Program-made: the position numbers and the translations under genes
The notes under the pieces: model-generated
Told to the model about the DNA's origin: nothing
The model's database searches: none
The model's input: the letters and a program-made list of their open reading frames with translations, nothing else
Assembly: GCF_001700965.1 (NCBI RefSeq)
Contig: NZ_CP016756.1
Coordinates: 2,842,501-2,906,500, forward strand
Direction of reading: 5' to 3'
DNA length: 64,000 bases
Source of the DNA: Stenotrophomonas nitritireducens
GTDB lineage: Bacteria; Pseudomonadota; Gammaproteobacteria; Xanthomonadales; Xanthomonadaceae
Shown here: positions 15,576-23,046 of the stretch, in pieces
Numbering within the stretch: the first letter of the stretch is position 1
How the letters are laid out: every line of letters starts with the position of its first letter

Positions 15576-16778
15576 ATGCACCCCAAGCGAATTCACCGCC
15601 CAGCGCCTCGTCACCCGCAGTCAAGGATCAAGTCCAGCCTAGCCTTGATGCTTCTAGCCGCGTTCAGCACCAACAGCCAAGCCGCGCCCCAATCGGCCAA
15701 ACAGAACCCCCCATCTTTCGCCCAGGTCATCGAGCGCGAGGTGCCTGCAATCATGGAAGAAGCCAAGATTCCGGGCGTTTCAGTTGGCTTGATCGTCGAC
15801 GGCAAGCTGGCATACGCACGTGGTTTCGGCCATGCAGACCACGCAGGCAAAGTGCCGGTAACTCCCGACACCATATTCGTAGCAGCCTCACTATCCAAGC
15901 CCATAGCCAGCTGGGTAACGATGCGCCTCGTCGACCAAGGCCGTATCCAGCTCGATCAACCGGTGGCGGATCTACTCTCGCCATGGCCGGTGGCGCAGGG
16001 CCCGTACGACTACCGCAAGATCACGGTTCGTCACCTGCTTTCCCACAGTGCCGGCACCAGTGTGGGCGGTTACGAGGGCTGGCTTGATTTCAAGGCGCTG
16101 CCAACACTGGAGCAGTCGTTGGCGGGGCAGACCAACGGGCGCGGCGCGGTCGAGCTGATTGCACCGGCGGGCAGCAGGTTTCAGTACTCCGGTGGCGGCT
16201 ATACCTTGCTACAACTGGCCCTCGAGGAAACCACTGGGCGCCGGTATCAGGATCTGGCGCGTGAACTGGTATTCAAACCGCTGCACATGACGCACAGCAG
16301 CGTGGCGATGACGCCCGCCGTGCTTGCAGGTGCCGCTGAAGGGTATGGCGACGATGGCAGTCCGGTGCCCATGCGTTACTACGTGGAGCAGGCGCCTTCA
16401 ACGCTGACTACCAGCGTGCGCGACTTCTCGCGCTGGATGATCGCAGGCATGGATGGCACCCCCGGCGCACACCCGTTGAACCACGCGCAGCTTTCGCAAC
16501 TGCATGCACCTTCAGAGCTGAGTGCGCCACGCGCACCCAAGGAAATGGTTTATGGGCTGGGCCACTTCATTGAGCAGCTTCCCGATGGCAGTGTCGCCGT
16601 CGGTCACGATGGCCGTAACCAGGCAGGCTTCCGCGCCAAGTTCCTGATGCGGCCTGCAACGGGCGATGGCATCGTGTTCTTCAGCAACTCGCGCAGCGGC
16701 TTGGCGCTGGATCGCATTGTCTGCCTGTGGGGCGCCGACGTGGCAAAGGTGGACCCGGCCACGGCGTGCCCGAAATAG
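15576..16778 (+). CDS. Secreted serine hydrolase, beta-lactamase/class C fold
   Basis: 400 residues. Catalytic S105-L-S-K108 (SxxK), Y204-S-G (class C Tyr motif) and a C-terminal H-D-G motif are all visible, as in AmpC, D-aminopeptidase and esterase members of PF00144. The hydrophobic segment S-L-A-L-M-L-L-A-A-F-S-T and S-Q-A-A indicate export. The start at 15576 gives a long N-region with a weak ribosome site; an inner ATG at 15648 is possible. The frame is open far upstream through the repeat array, which is not coding. Substrate unknown: esterase, peptidase or weak beta-lactamase are all possible. Confidence 0.85.
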   Translation: MHPKRIHRPAPRHPQSRIKSSLALMLLAAFSTNSQAAPQSAKQNPPSFAQVIEREVPAIMEEAKIPGVSVGLIVDGKLAYARGFGHADHAGKVPVTPDTIFVAASLSKPIASWVTMRLVDQGRIQLDQPVADLLSPWPVAQGPYDYRKITVRHLLSHSAGTSVGGYEGWLDFKALPTLEQSLAGQTNGRGAVELIAPAGSRFQYSGGGYTLLQLALEETTGRRYQDLARELVFKPLHMTHSSVAMTPAVLAGAAEGYGDDGSPVPMRYYVEQAPSTLTTSVRDFSRWMIAGMDGTPGAHPLNHAQLSQLHAPSELSAPRAPKEMVYGLGHFIEQLPDGSVAVGHDGRNQAGFRAKFLMRPATGDGIVFFSNSRSGLALDRIVCLWGADVAKVDPATACPK

Positions 16779-16880
16779 CCGCCGCCTGGTCGAGCCAAGC
16801 GGCCGCGATCAGCGCCGGGTTTCCAGTATTGCTTCTGCTGTGCCCACACACCGAAGAAGTAGCCACCACGCTATCGGCAG

Positions 16881-16912
16881 AACTACAGCGAGCTACAGGT
16901 AGCGCTGTAGTT
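16881..16912 (-). terminator. Hairpin at 3' end of the secreted unknown gene
   Basis: Arms AACTACAGCG and CGCTGTAGTT pair across a 12-base spacer. The left arm contains the stop codon of the minus-strand gene. No long T-run follows, so termination activity is uncertain. Confidence 0.4.
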
Positions 16913-17275
16913 CCCTTGGCTGATATTGAGATATTTGACGCCGCCGTAGTATTTGTAGCCCACGCCCATCACCCGGTGCCCGCTCTCGGTCGGGAACACG
17001 ACAAACTCATACTCATCCCCAACCAGCGGATCAGCAGGCGTGAAGCTCAGGTTGACCTTGTCGCCAAGATCATCGTGCTTCCTCCGCCAGGTCAGCTTTC
17101 CCTGCAGGGCTTCGCCCAGCATCTTCACTTCCGCCCGTTGCGTCTTGGTGTCCCAGGAGATCAGTTCCGGGCCGGTCGAGTCACCCTCGACCTTGCAGAT
17201 GGTTGTTTGAGCGAAGGCGGGTGCAGCAGCTCCGAGCAGAAGAAAGGCAGCCAGATTGAAAGGTTTGAATCGCAT
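16883..17275 (-). CDS. Secreted hypothetical protein
   Basis: 130 residues with a clear signal peptide (MRFKPFNLAAFLLLGAAAPA, cleavage after AFA). The mature part has two Cys (T-I-C-K near the start and A-T-C-S-S-L at the end) that could form one disulfide, and alternating beta-like sequence (E-Y-E-F-V-V-F-P, G-V-G-Y-K-Y-Y-G-G-V-K-Y-L-N-I). No family recognised; a small periplasmic beta-barrel-like fold is a guess. Monocistronic, convergent with the beta-lactamase-like gene. Confidence 0.7.
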   Translation of the reverse strand: MRFKPFNLAAFLLLGAAAPAFAQTTICKVEGDSTGPELISWDTKTQRAEVKMLGEALQGKLTWRRKHDDLGDKVNLSFTPADPLVGDEYEFVVFPTESGHRVMGVGYKYYGGVKYLNISQGNYSATCSSL

Positions 17276-17459
17276 TGGTTACGTCCAGTAGGTCGGATCA
17301 GAAGTTGATAGGCAACTCCGTGCTGGGTTTTACCAGATGCAAGCGGGTAGGGGCCATGGTTTTAGCGATATTACATGCTCCATCAGCTCGGCCCTGGGCT
17401 GACGCTACACAAGCGAGGCCCGAGCCCCACGAAGCGATAGCGCAGCCCCACTTGATGGT

Positions 17460-18014
17460 ATGGCTGCATGTTTTCCCGAGGTGATGCTGGACGTGGACCA
17501 GATGCTCACCGACGGCGACGACATCTTCAGCGCAGGCGGCGCCATGGCCTGGACCGACCTCGGCTTGCGGCTGGTAGACCGCTACCTCGGCGCTGCAGTG
17601 ATGCTGGATGTCGCACGCACGCTGTTGATCGATCCACCCGGCCGCCAGCAGCGCTACTACAGCAGTTTCTCGCCACGCCTGACGCACGGCGACGCCGCAG
17701 TGCTGGCCGTGCAGCAATGGCTGCACGACACCCATGCCAAACAGGTCGCATCCACTGAACTCGCACAACGCGCAGGGCTGGAAGAGCGCACTTTCCTGCG
17801 CCGCTTCCAGAAAGCCACCGGCATGACCGCAACCGAGTACTGCCAGCGCGTACGCGTGGCCCGCGCACGCGAGATGCTGCAGACCAGTAACGTGCCGCTG
17901 GAGCGGATTGCCTGGGACGTGGGTTACAGCGACCCGGGCTCGTTCCGGAAGGTGTTCAGTCGGATTGTGGGGTTGTCGGCGGGGGAGTATCGGAGGCGGT
18001 TTGGTGGGCTGTGA
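17460..18014 (+). pseudogene. N-terminally truncated AraC/GlxA-type regulator
   Basis: 184 residues matching only the C-terminal part of a GATase1-like AraC regulator, which is normally about 310-330 residues. The end of the DJ-1-like domain ([17 protein letters not shown], then Q-R-Y-Y) and the whole AraC double helix-turn-helix ([17 protein letters not shown] through [15 protein letters not shown]) remain. The first ~130 residues are missing, and upstream sequence in this frame has stops and no match. The intact DNA-binding domain might still be expressed, but it looks like a remnant at the edge of the accessory island. Confidence 0.75.
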
Positions 18015-18444
18015 TTAAACAGTGATGAGCAGAAAAAATCCGCTCTATTCTTGATGCTCTTGGCAGTAGCCTTCTTGTGCGCCTCCGACAGCTTCCGGCC
18101 AGAAGTAGCCCGTTGATTGACCGGCTGGATCCTCTGTCTGTGTCAGTCAGATCAATAAGCATTCTCTAGGCACTGGTGAGCGCACGCATCTGTGGCACTC
18201 AATCATTCATTGTGAAGACAAAATGCCCGATCCTTCGTTATCGATAATGTAGCGGACAAATCACTTAAATGGCTCCAACCGGGCTGAAAATGGGCTGAAA
18301 TGGAAAATTAGTCCGTCCCCTTCTCGTTACACAGCTGTTGCCTGACGCATTCCGAGCCACACCAACCTTGCGACGAGAGGATTGCGCGAACAGTCGAAAA
18401 GACGGTGCGCTCACCACATTACGAATGCCCGCCCCATGCTGGAT
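18015..18444. other. Gene-free, AT-richer island edge
   Basis: No gene I can support. It contains a short direct repeat (GGGCTGAAAATGG / GGGCTGAAATGG at about 18281-18302). At about 18040-18110 minus-strand codons read like a short protein remnant (G-R-K-L-S-E-A-H-K-K-A-T-A-K), with no start or continuation. Base composition drops in GC here compared with the left flank, consistent with a boundary of acquired DNA. Confidence 0.5.
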
Positions 18445-20601
18445 TTACTTACTCATAGCCTGATAGTGCTCCGCATACCCACACCCTTCAAAGATCAACC
18501 TCAGGCCTTCTTTGAATACATTGTGATCAAATTCCTTTATGTCGAAAATGTTTTGACCCAAGGAATGCGACTCCCGGTTCATGTACCTGTAGAATGTCGC
18601 GAACTTATCACTTGACAGGGCTGGCTTCTGGAAAACGTTATTAAAATCTTTTTTCTGAACAAAATTAAAGAAATATTCGACAATGTTCCGCATGCAGTTA
18701 GCAATCAACGCAGGCGGTGACGCCGGGTCCTTTATGATTGACCAATAGGACTGGTAGTCATTCTGGATCTCCTCATACTTCATTGGAATCACAGCGCTCC
18801 CATTTGTATTTTTTAAAACTCTGAATAAGTGCTGCGTCTCCGCACGCTTTTCGCTGCTGGTGTGCGTCAGCTCGTAGAAGAAATACAGACTATGGGTGAG
18901 AACAAACACCTGCGCGAACATCTTATCGTTAATGAAATATTTCTTGATCAGCTGCCCAATGTTGAACACGTAGAGGTGAGAAAGGCTGGAGATTGGATCA
19001 TCAATCACAACCACTTTAGGCAGAGGCACAGCAGCCGCCGTTTTCTGTCCTTTGCAAAGCTCCATAAAGTATAGAAAACTAATAACAGTTTTCTCCCCCT
19101 CGCTCAGCGAGTGAAAAGCATTCGCTTGATCGGCAGCCCTGGACACCCGATAGAAATTCTCACCGTAGGGCACCACAGAAAACCCATCGATTCCAATCTC
19201 CACCAGTCCAGCGTTTATATTTTCGATTGACTCTTCGATGTTCACCGTTTGCTTTCTGAGAGCAGCAAGCTTGCCGTTAGAGGCTGTAACATCAGCGCCA
19301 ATTCTGGTAGCTTCTTGGCTTATTTTTCTGGCCTCATCCTTGAGATCTGAAGCTAATTGCGAGTGGGCAGAAATCGTCTGATCATAATCCCAGCGCATCA
19401 ACGCCCAAAAGCGCAACCTTATGTCTTCCCGAGTTTTTTTCTTGTTCGCCAGCTTGTCGTTATGTGTCTCAATCAGCACATTCAGGTCGCCGATCAAATC
19501 ATTGATCACATCGATGGCGGACTGGGTTTCGGTGAGGACAACTGGCGTACTCGGGCTTTTGATCTTGTTGCTAATATGCAGAATGTTTTCGCGGACTGAC
19601 GCCTTCAAAGCCTCAATGGCTGCGCGCCAGGACTCAACAAGTTTTTTGCTGGCAAGCGGAGAGTTTGAGATATCCTGGAGAGTCATGCCGGAGGTTAGAG
19701 CCTCATAGCGGATCTTGAATGACTCCAGTTGGTTAACATCTTGCTCATAGTCTTCGTCGAAGACTTTGCGGATGGAATCGATGATATTTCTAGTGATCGT
19801 TTCTTTCTGACAGAAAGGACAGGCCTGAGGATCCTTATCATCTGAAATGTATTGGAGCCCTTGCTTCACCCAGTCAGAATTTCGCGCTTTTGAAATAAAC
19901 TCTGCAACTGAACCTTCTTGGCTGCCGACAATGATTTTCGACCAGAGGGAATCCCCTTCAATGGTCAGCCAGTCGGCCGAAAGGGTTGGAATTTTCGTGT
20001 ATGTAGCTGCACCCTCGCCTTCAATGGACGACGCCTCAGCCTTCAGGTCATCTATGGTGTAGCCAGGTGCGCTTTCCGGAAGAGCCAACCCAATAATGTG
20101 CTGGAAGAGAAGTTCTGTTCTTTTGAGGCTTTCCAGGCAAAACTCCAGAACGCGGTCTCCACCTGCGAATTTCGTCTTGATCTCCCAGACCTTTCCGCTT
20201 GCCTTTGTCTTTTCTTGATCGAGTTTTGCCGTGTTCTCAATGGCCCGAGCTGAATTCTCCTGCTGAGCGATCAGATGCTTCTCCAGCTCTTTCGTCTCGG
20301 CTTCAATTTGCTGGAGCGCAACCTTGTTCTCTTTGGAGAGGGTGAAAATCCCTTTTAAATCTTCCTCTTCGTAAAAGTAGTCGTCGAGGAAGCTTTGGTT
20401 GTACACCAATATTTCACATGGCTGACTGGTTTTCAGACTACATTTATCAAACCGAGATTCAGTGTGATTGTACAAAAACTGGGAGATGGTGCTCTTACCT
20501 GCGCCATTTAGCCCGTAGATTAGAGACGTCTTGTTCGTGGGCGAGAGAGTAGACTTGGATTTGTAACTCGTGACGCCATCTATGTTCAATTCCGTGATCA
20601 T
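18445..20601 (-). CDS. AAA_13 ATPase, candidate RloC/PrrC-type anticodon nuclease
   Basis: 718 residues. Walker A is G30-L-N-G-A-G-K-S-T38; an ABC-like signature S-L-S-E-G-E-K-T and Walker B V-V-V-I-D-D-P-I-S-S-L follow in the C-terminal half. The long central region is coiled-coil-like and carries a zinc-hook-style C261-P-F-C264. After the ATPase lie R638-N-I-V-E642 and H679, which fit the R-x3-E...H catalytic triad of the anticodon nucleases PrrC and RloC. The start at 20601 has a good ribosome site (CAGGAG); an upstream in-frame ATG does not. Codon use is AT-richer than neighbours, so probably acquired. No restriction-modification genes adjoin. A role in phage defence is inferred. Confidence 0.8.
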   Translation of the reverse strand: MITELNIDGVTSYKSKSTLSPTNKTSLIYGLNGAGKSTISQFLYNHTESRFDKCSLKTSQPCEILVYNQSFLDDYFYEEEDLKGIFTLSKENKVALQQIEAETKELEKHLIAQQENSARAIENTAKLDQEKTKASGKVWEIKTKFAGGDRVLEFCLESLKRTELLFQHIIGLALPESAPGYTIDDLKAEASSIEGEGAATYTKIPTLSADWLTIEGDSLWSKIIVGSQEGSVAEFISKARNSDWVKQGLQYISDDKDPQACPFCQKETITRNIIDSIRKVFDEDYEQDVNQLESFKIRYEALTSGMTLQDISNSPLASKKLVESWRAAIEALKASVRENILHISNKIKSPSTPVVLTETQSAIDVINDLIGDLNVLIETHNDKLANKKKTREDIRLRFWALMRWDYDQTISAHSQLASDLKDEARKISQEATRIGADVTASNGKLAALRKQTVNIEESIENINAGLVEIGIDGFSVVPYGENFYRVSRAADQANAFHSLSEGEKTVISFLYFMELCKGQKTAAAVPLPKVVVIDDPISSLSHLYVFNIGQLIKKYFINDKMFAQVFVLTHSLYFFYELTHTSSEKRAETQHLFRVLKNTNGSAVIPMKYEEIQNDYQSYWSIIKDPASPPALIANCMRNIVEYFFNFVQKKDFNNVFQKPALSSDKFATFYRYMNRESHSLGQNIFDIKEFDHNVFKEGLRLIFEGCGYAEHYQAMSK

Positions 20602-20996
20602 AAACTGACTCCTGAGTGCTAAGTGGCTTTGCGCCATCTCTGTTGACGAGGAGGAGCATAGGCGATCCAAGAGTGGCCTGCTACACCGACTTTGTCCGTC
20701 TCCTGTAAACGATGACAAAGCTGCTTGGGAACATTCCCAATCCCTGCATGTTTTCCGCCTCTATCCTGACTATGAAGAGTGCTTTTGTCCGATTTGTGCC
20801 TGCCGCGACCTACAGTTATGGGGCGCATGGCGTCATGCGGCCACAAGCAGTCTTCTCAAAAGTCCGCTTCGGGGCGACGGGACGGACAGTACCGATAGTC
20901 GCAGACAAGAGCGGACATGTATCCCAGATGCTGGCCGGGCACAAAAACTATGACTGTTCAAATCACCTTCTACACGGAAATCTGCACACGCTCGCC
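20602..20996. other. Gap between the AAA gene and the attC-like site, no convincing gene
   Basis: About 395 bases with short open frames on both strands that have no recognisable content. It holds the promoter region of the AAA gene, whose ribosome site is at about 20607-20612. Short inverted pieces such as GGGAACATTCCC (about 20725-20737) are present. It could be remnant cassette DNA. Confidence 0.4.
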
Positions 20997-21057
20997 GTTC
21001 AATGCCAGAATTAAGCCGAGCCGCGAAGCGGCTTCAGCTTGAATGAATTGTTATGTG
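20997..21057 (-). other. attC-like integron recombination site
   Basis: Read on the minus strand the site starts ATAACAATTCATTCAAGC and runs through a pairing core, GAAGCCGCTTCGCGGCTC, to GCTTAATTCTGGCATTGAAC. The outer arms TTCATTCAAGC and GCTTAATTC are the imperfect inverted repeat typical of 60-bp attC (59-base element) sites. It begins within the stop codon of the gene at 21051, as expected at a cassette 3' end. The crossover base is A instead of G, so it may be inactive. Confidence 0.7.
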
Positions 21058-21785
21058 GGCTTCTTGCTGGCGCCCCATATTTTCGTTTCCACGCCACCCA
21101 TGGATGTTCTTTGCGCATGGTACCGCTTGCTGCAGGTCGGGCAAGAAACAATTCGGCTTGTAGATGGGTATGGTTGCAGTTCAACAGGCGCACGACCGTC
21201 GCATCCTGCGTAAGGACAGGACGACTCAGAAATGAATCCCTTGCCACCGTCTTGCTTCAGGTTATCTTGGATGTCCTTTAATATCTCTGTCAGCTCTTCA
21301 GGTGTAGCGCCAATGGTGCCGCTCTCAATCTTCGTTATCAGTTCACCAATGGATGTAATGGTGTCATTGAGAACTCCTGGGTCGAACTTTTCACCGGTCA
21401 GGTCATTTATGTCCGCAATTATTGCCCGGAGTGAGGGAATTGTTTCAGACAGCCTGTTTATTGGATGATTGTCTTGCGACTTCTTTTTCTCATCAATAAT
21501 TACCGCGCTAATTTGGGATGTGATAGTCGCCAGAAGTCTGTTGATTGAATTAAGTCGCGGAGATATTGACTTTATGTATCTGCGTGGAGTTGAGAAGGCA
21601 TCTGCCAGCAGCGCCCCTCCGGCTGCAGACAGAGCGGCGCTCACGGCAACCACTGAACTCGCTGTTTGGGCTGCAACGAGAGGCAGATAGACACCGGAGA
21701 ATATCAGAAGAATAGATCCAATCAGCTTAAGCCAATTGAACTCGCCTTCCATGCTCTTCATATGTGTTCCCGCCCCCTTTAGCAT
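21051..21785 (-). CDS. Cassette-borne membrane protein with zinc-ribbon end, unknown
   Basis: 244 residues lying exactly between two attC-like sites, so probably one complete integron gene cassette. Two hydrophobic helices occupy about residues 17-62 (L-I-G-S-I-L-L-I-F-S-G-V-Y-L-P-L and A-V-S-A-A-L-S-A-A-G-G-A-L-L). A helical, charged region follows, and a C-terminal zinc-ribbon-like Cys set, C-P-Y-A-G-C and C-P-T-C. The ATG at 21785 has a strong ribosome site (GGGGGAT). No characterised family recognised. A membrane-anchored nucleic-acid-binding or sensor protein is possible but unproven. Confidence 0.7.
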   Translation of the reverse strand: MLKGAGTHMKSMEGEFNWLKLIGSILLIFSGVYLPLVAAQTASSVVAVSAALSAAGGALLADAFSTPRRYIKSISPRLNSINRLLATITSQISAVIIDEKKKSQDNHPINRLSETIPSLRAIIADINDLTGEKFDPGVLNDTITSIGELITKIESGTIGATPEELTEILKDIQDNLKQDGGKGFISESSCPYAGCDGRAPVELQPYPSTSRIVSCPTCSKRYHAQRTSMGGVETKIWGASKKPT

Positions 21786-21801
21786 CGAGATCCCCCTGTC
21801 T

Positions 21802-21862
21802 GCACAACGCCTGAATTAAGCCGAGTCGCGAAGCGGCTTCGGCTTGAATGAATTGTTAGCTG
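21802..21862 (-). other. attC-like integron recombination site
   Basis: On the minus strand it reads AGCTAACAATTCATTCAAGC, then the stem core GAAGCCGCTTCGCGACTCGG, then CTTAATTCAGGCGTTGTGC. It is nearly identical in length and sequence to the site at 20997 and closely resembles the 60-bp attC of aadA-type cassettes, including GTT at the crossover. It lies 12 bases after the small zinc-ribbon gene and 16 bases before the next gene's start. Confidence 0.78.
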
Positions 21863-21874
21863 CTAGCTTGATGG

Positions 21875-22075
21875 CTACTCCTTGGAGGGCCAAGTACCGC
21901 AGCTGTCGCCAATAAACTGTGTGCCGCAATTACGGCATATATAAAAAAATTCGTCATCACGGTTGCCGTGATGGCCGACGCTCTTTGACACGCCGGATCG
22001 TTCGAGTTGCTCGTGCCGAGAGGAGACGGCACCACTCAAGAGGTCTTGGCATTTGGAGCAGGGCTTCGTAGTCAT
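21875..22075 (-). CDS. Small zinc-ribbon-like protein in integron-type cassette
   Basis: 66 residues with two CxxC knuckles, C6-S-K-C9 and I-C-R-N-C-G, plus a late Cys and a His-rich middle (V-G-H-H-G-N-R-D-D-E). A small zinc-binding fold is likely. It is directly followed by an attC-like site, the normal layout of a cassette gene. No family assigned. Confidence 0.6.
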   Translation of the reverse strand: MTTKPCSKCQDLLSGAVSSRHEQLERSGVSKSVGHHGNRDDEFFYICRNCGTQFIGDSCGTWPSKE

Positions 22076-22453
22076 CGATAAACCTCGTTTCGAGCAGCTA
22101 GCTATCTAATAGACGGGCTTCGGGGTCCGGTTATTACGACTTACCCACAAAGCGCCGTATGGTGGGCTTTGCCCTTGATACAGCCCGATCTTAGGGCCGC
22201 CAGGCCCGGCTAACAAGCCTGCGTATAACCAGACCCAGAGCCAGGCTCGGCGGCGGCACTAATGGCCGCTATGGGTCGGAAGGGGACGTTGGTCTGAGTG
22301 CATTGCTACAGGCGCTCTTACGCTTCTGCGTGCTTCTTGCCCTGTTTTGGAACTATACGCCTGCCAGGTTTTCTCGAAATTTCTTATAGCTTCACCGAGC
22401 AGCTATAAATGAGTTGAGTTGGTGGTTGCAGTCCCGATCTCAGGCTATCGGCG
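22076..22453. other. Gene-free stretch with possible degenerate recombination site
   Basis: 378 bases with no supported gene. At about 22196-22232 the minus strand reads GGTTATACGCAGGCTTGTTAGCC, whose GTTAGCC end resembles an integron crossover. GGTTAT and ATAACC lie about 100 bases apart as an inverted pair. I cannot fold a convincing attC from it. Confidence 0.35.
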
Positions 22454-22897
22454 TTACCGGGTCTGTTCCTTCATTGCTGTGAGATGCCGCTCCCTGAGAT
22501 ACAGAAAAAGGGGGAGTGCCAAGGACGGACCAATCACGATGCTGGACAGCGGCATCCACAGGCGGCGCATCCTGAGCCTGCGTCCCCCGACGCAGATGAG
22601 CACAATCGTTGCGAGCCCTGAGACGAGGACGTCTGCCCAAGCAAACGCCGCGATGTTGCTGGAAGTCGCCTGCTGCAGCAGAAGCGGCACATTGAGGCCG
22701 TTGGCGATTAGCCACGGCACAAACTGGGCGAGGGGCAGGGCGGTGCCTGCGATGCAGAGAAGTAGGTAAACAAACCGTATGTTGCTCTCCGGCTGATTAG
22801 GTTGGGCGTCTCTACCTAGGATTATCGCTGGAACCAATGAATCTTGGGCCTTGATGAGCGGCGAGCTCGGAGTTTCAGTGCGATCAAGGAAGTCCAA
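22454..22897 (-). CDS. DUF2834 membrane protein
   Basis: 147 residues from a TTG; the ribosome site is weak, so the start is uncertain, and the domain proper begins near residue 40. Three hydrophobic segments (about 43-62, 80-103 and 113-133) with Y-L-L-L-C-I-A-G-T-A-L-P, F-A-W-A-D-V-L-V-S-G, and G-P-S-L-A-L-P-L-F-L-Y-L-R-E-R fit the DUF2834 family of short integral membrane proteins, whose function is unknown. Placed at the right end of the accessory island; no attC-like site clearly follows it. Confidence 0.75.
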   Translation of the reverse strand: MDFLDRTETPSSPLIKAQDSLVPAIILGRDAQPNQPESNIRFVYLLLCIAGTALPLAQFVPWLIANGLNVPLLLQQATSSNIAAFAWADVLVSGLATIVLICVGGRRLRMRRLWMPLSSIVIGPSLALPLFLYLRERHLTAMKEQTR

Positions 22898-23046
22898 CCC
22901 ACAGTTATTTCCGAGCCCCGTAAGAGCTCAGCGACACAAGGCAGCACGTCGGCGCGCTTGGTCCCCAATCACCCATTACCGATGGACATTCCCGCAGCCC
23001 CAGCACACTGGCATGCTGTCGCCTGCTCATCAGGGGATGAAAGTCG

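Noticed and set aside
17298..17768. A 156-codon minus-strand frame overlapping the truncated AraC-type gene
   Set aside because: Opposite to a clear AraC-type coding sequence; its own product has no family features.
20712..21014. A 100-codon plus-strand frame between the AAA gene and the attC-like site
   Set aside because: Runs into the attC-like element, lacks a ribosome site and has no recognisable content; likely chance.
20997..21862. The two 61-bp elements considered as ordinary terminators or REP hairpins
   Set aside because: Their sequence and their position at a stop codon and before the next start match attC sites, and they differ from the repeat families elsewhere in the window.
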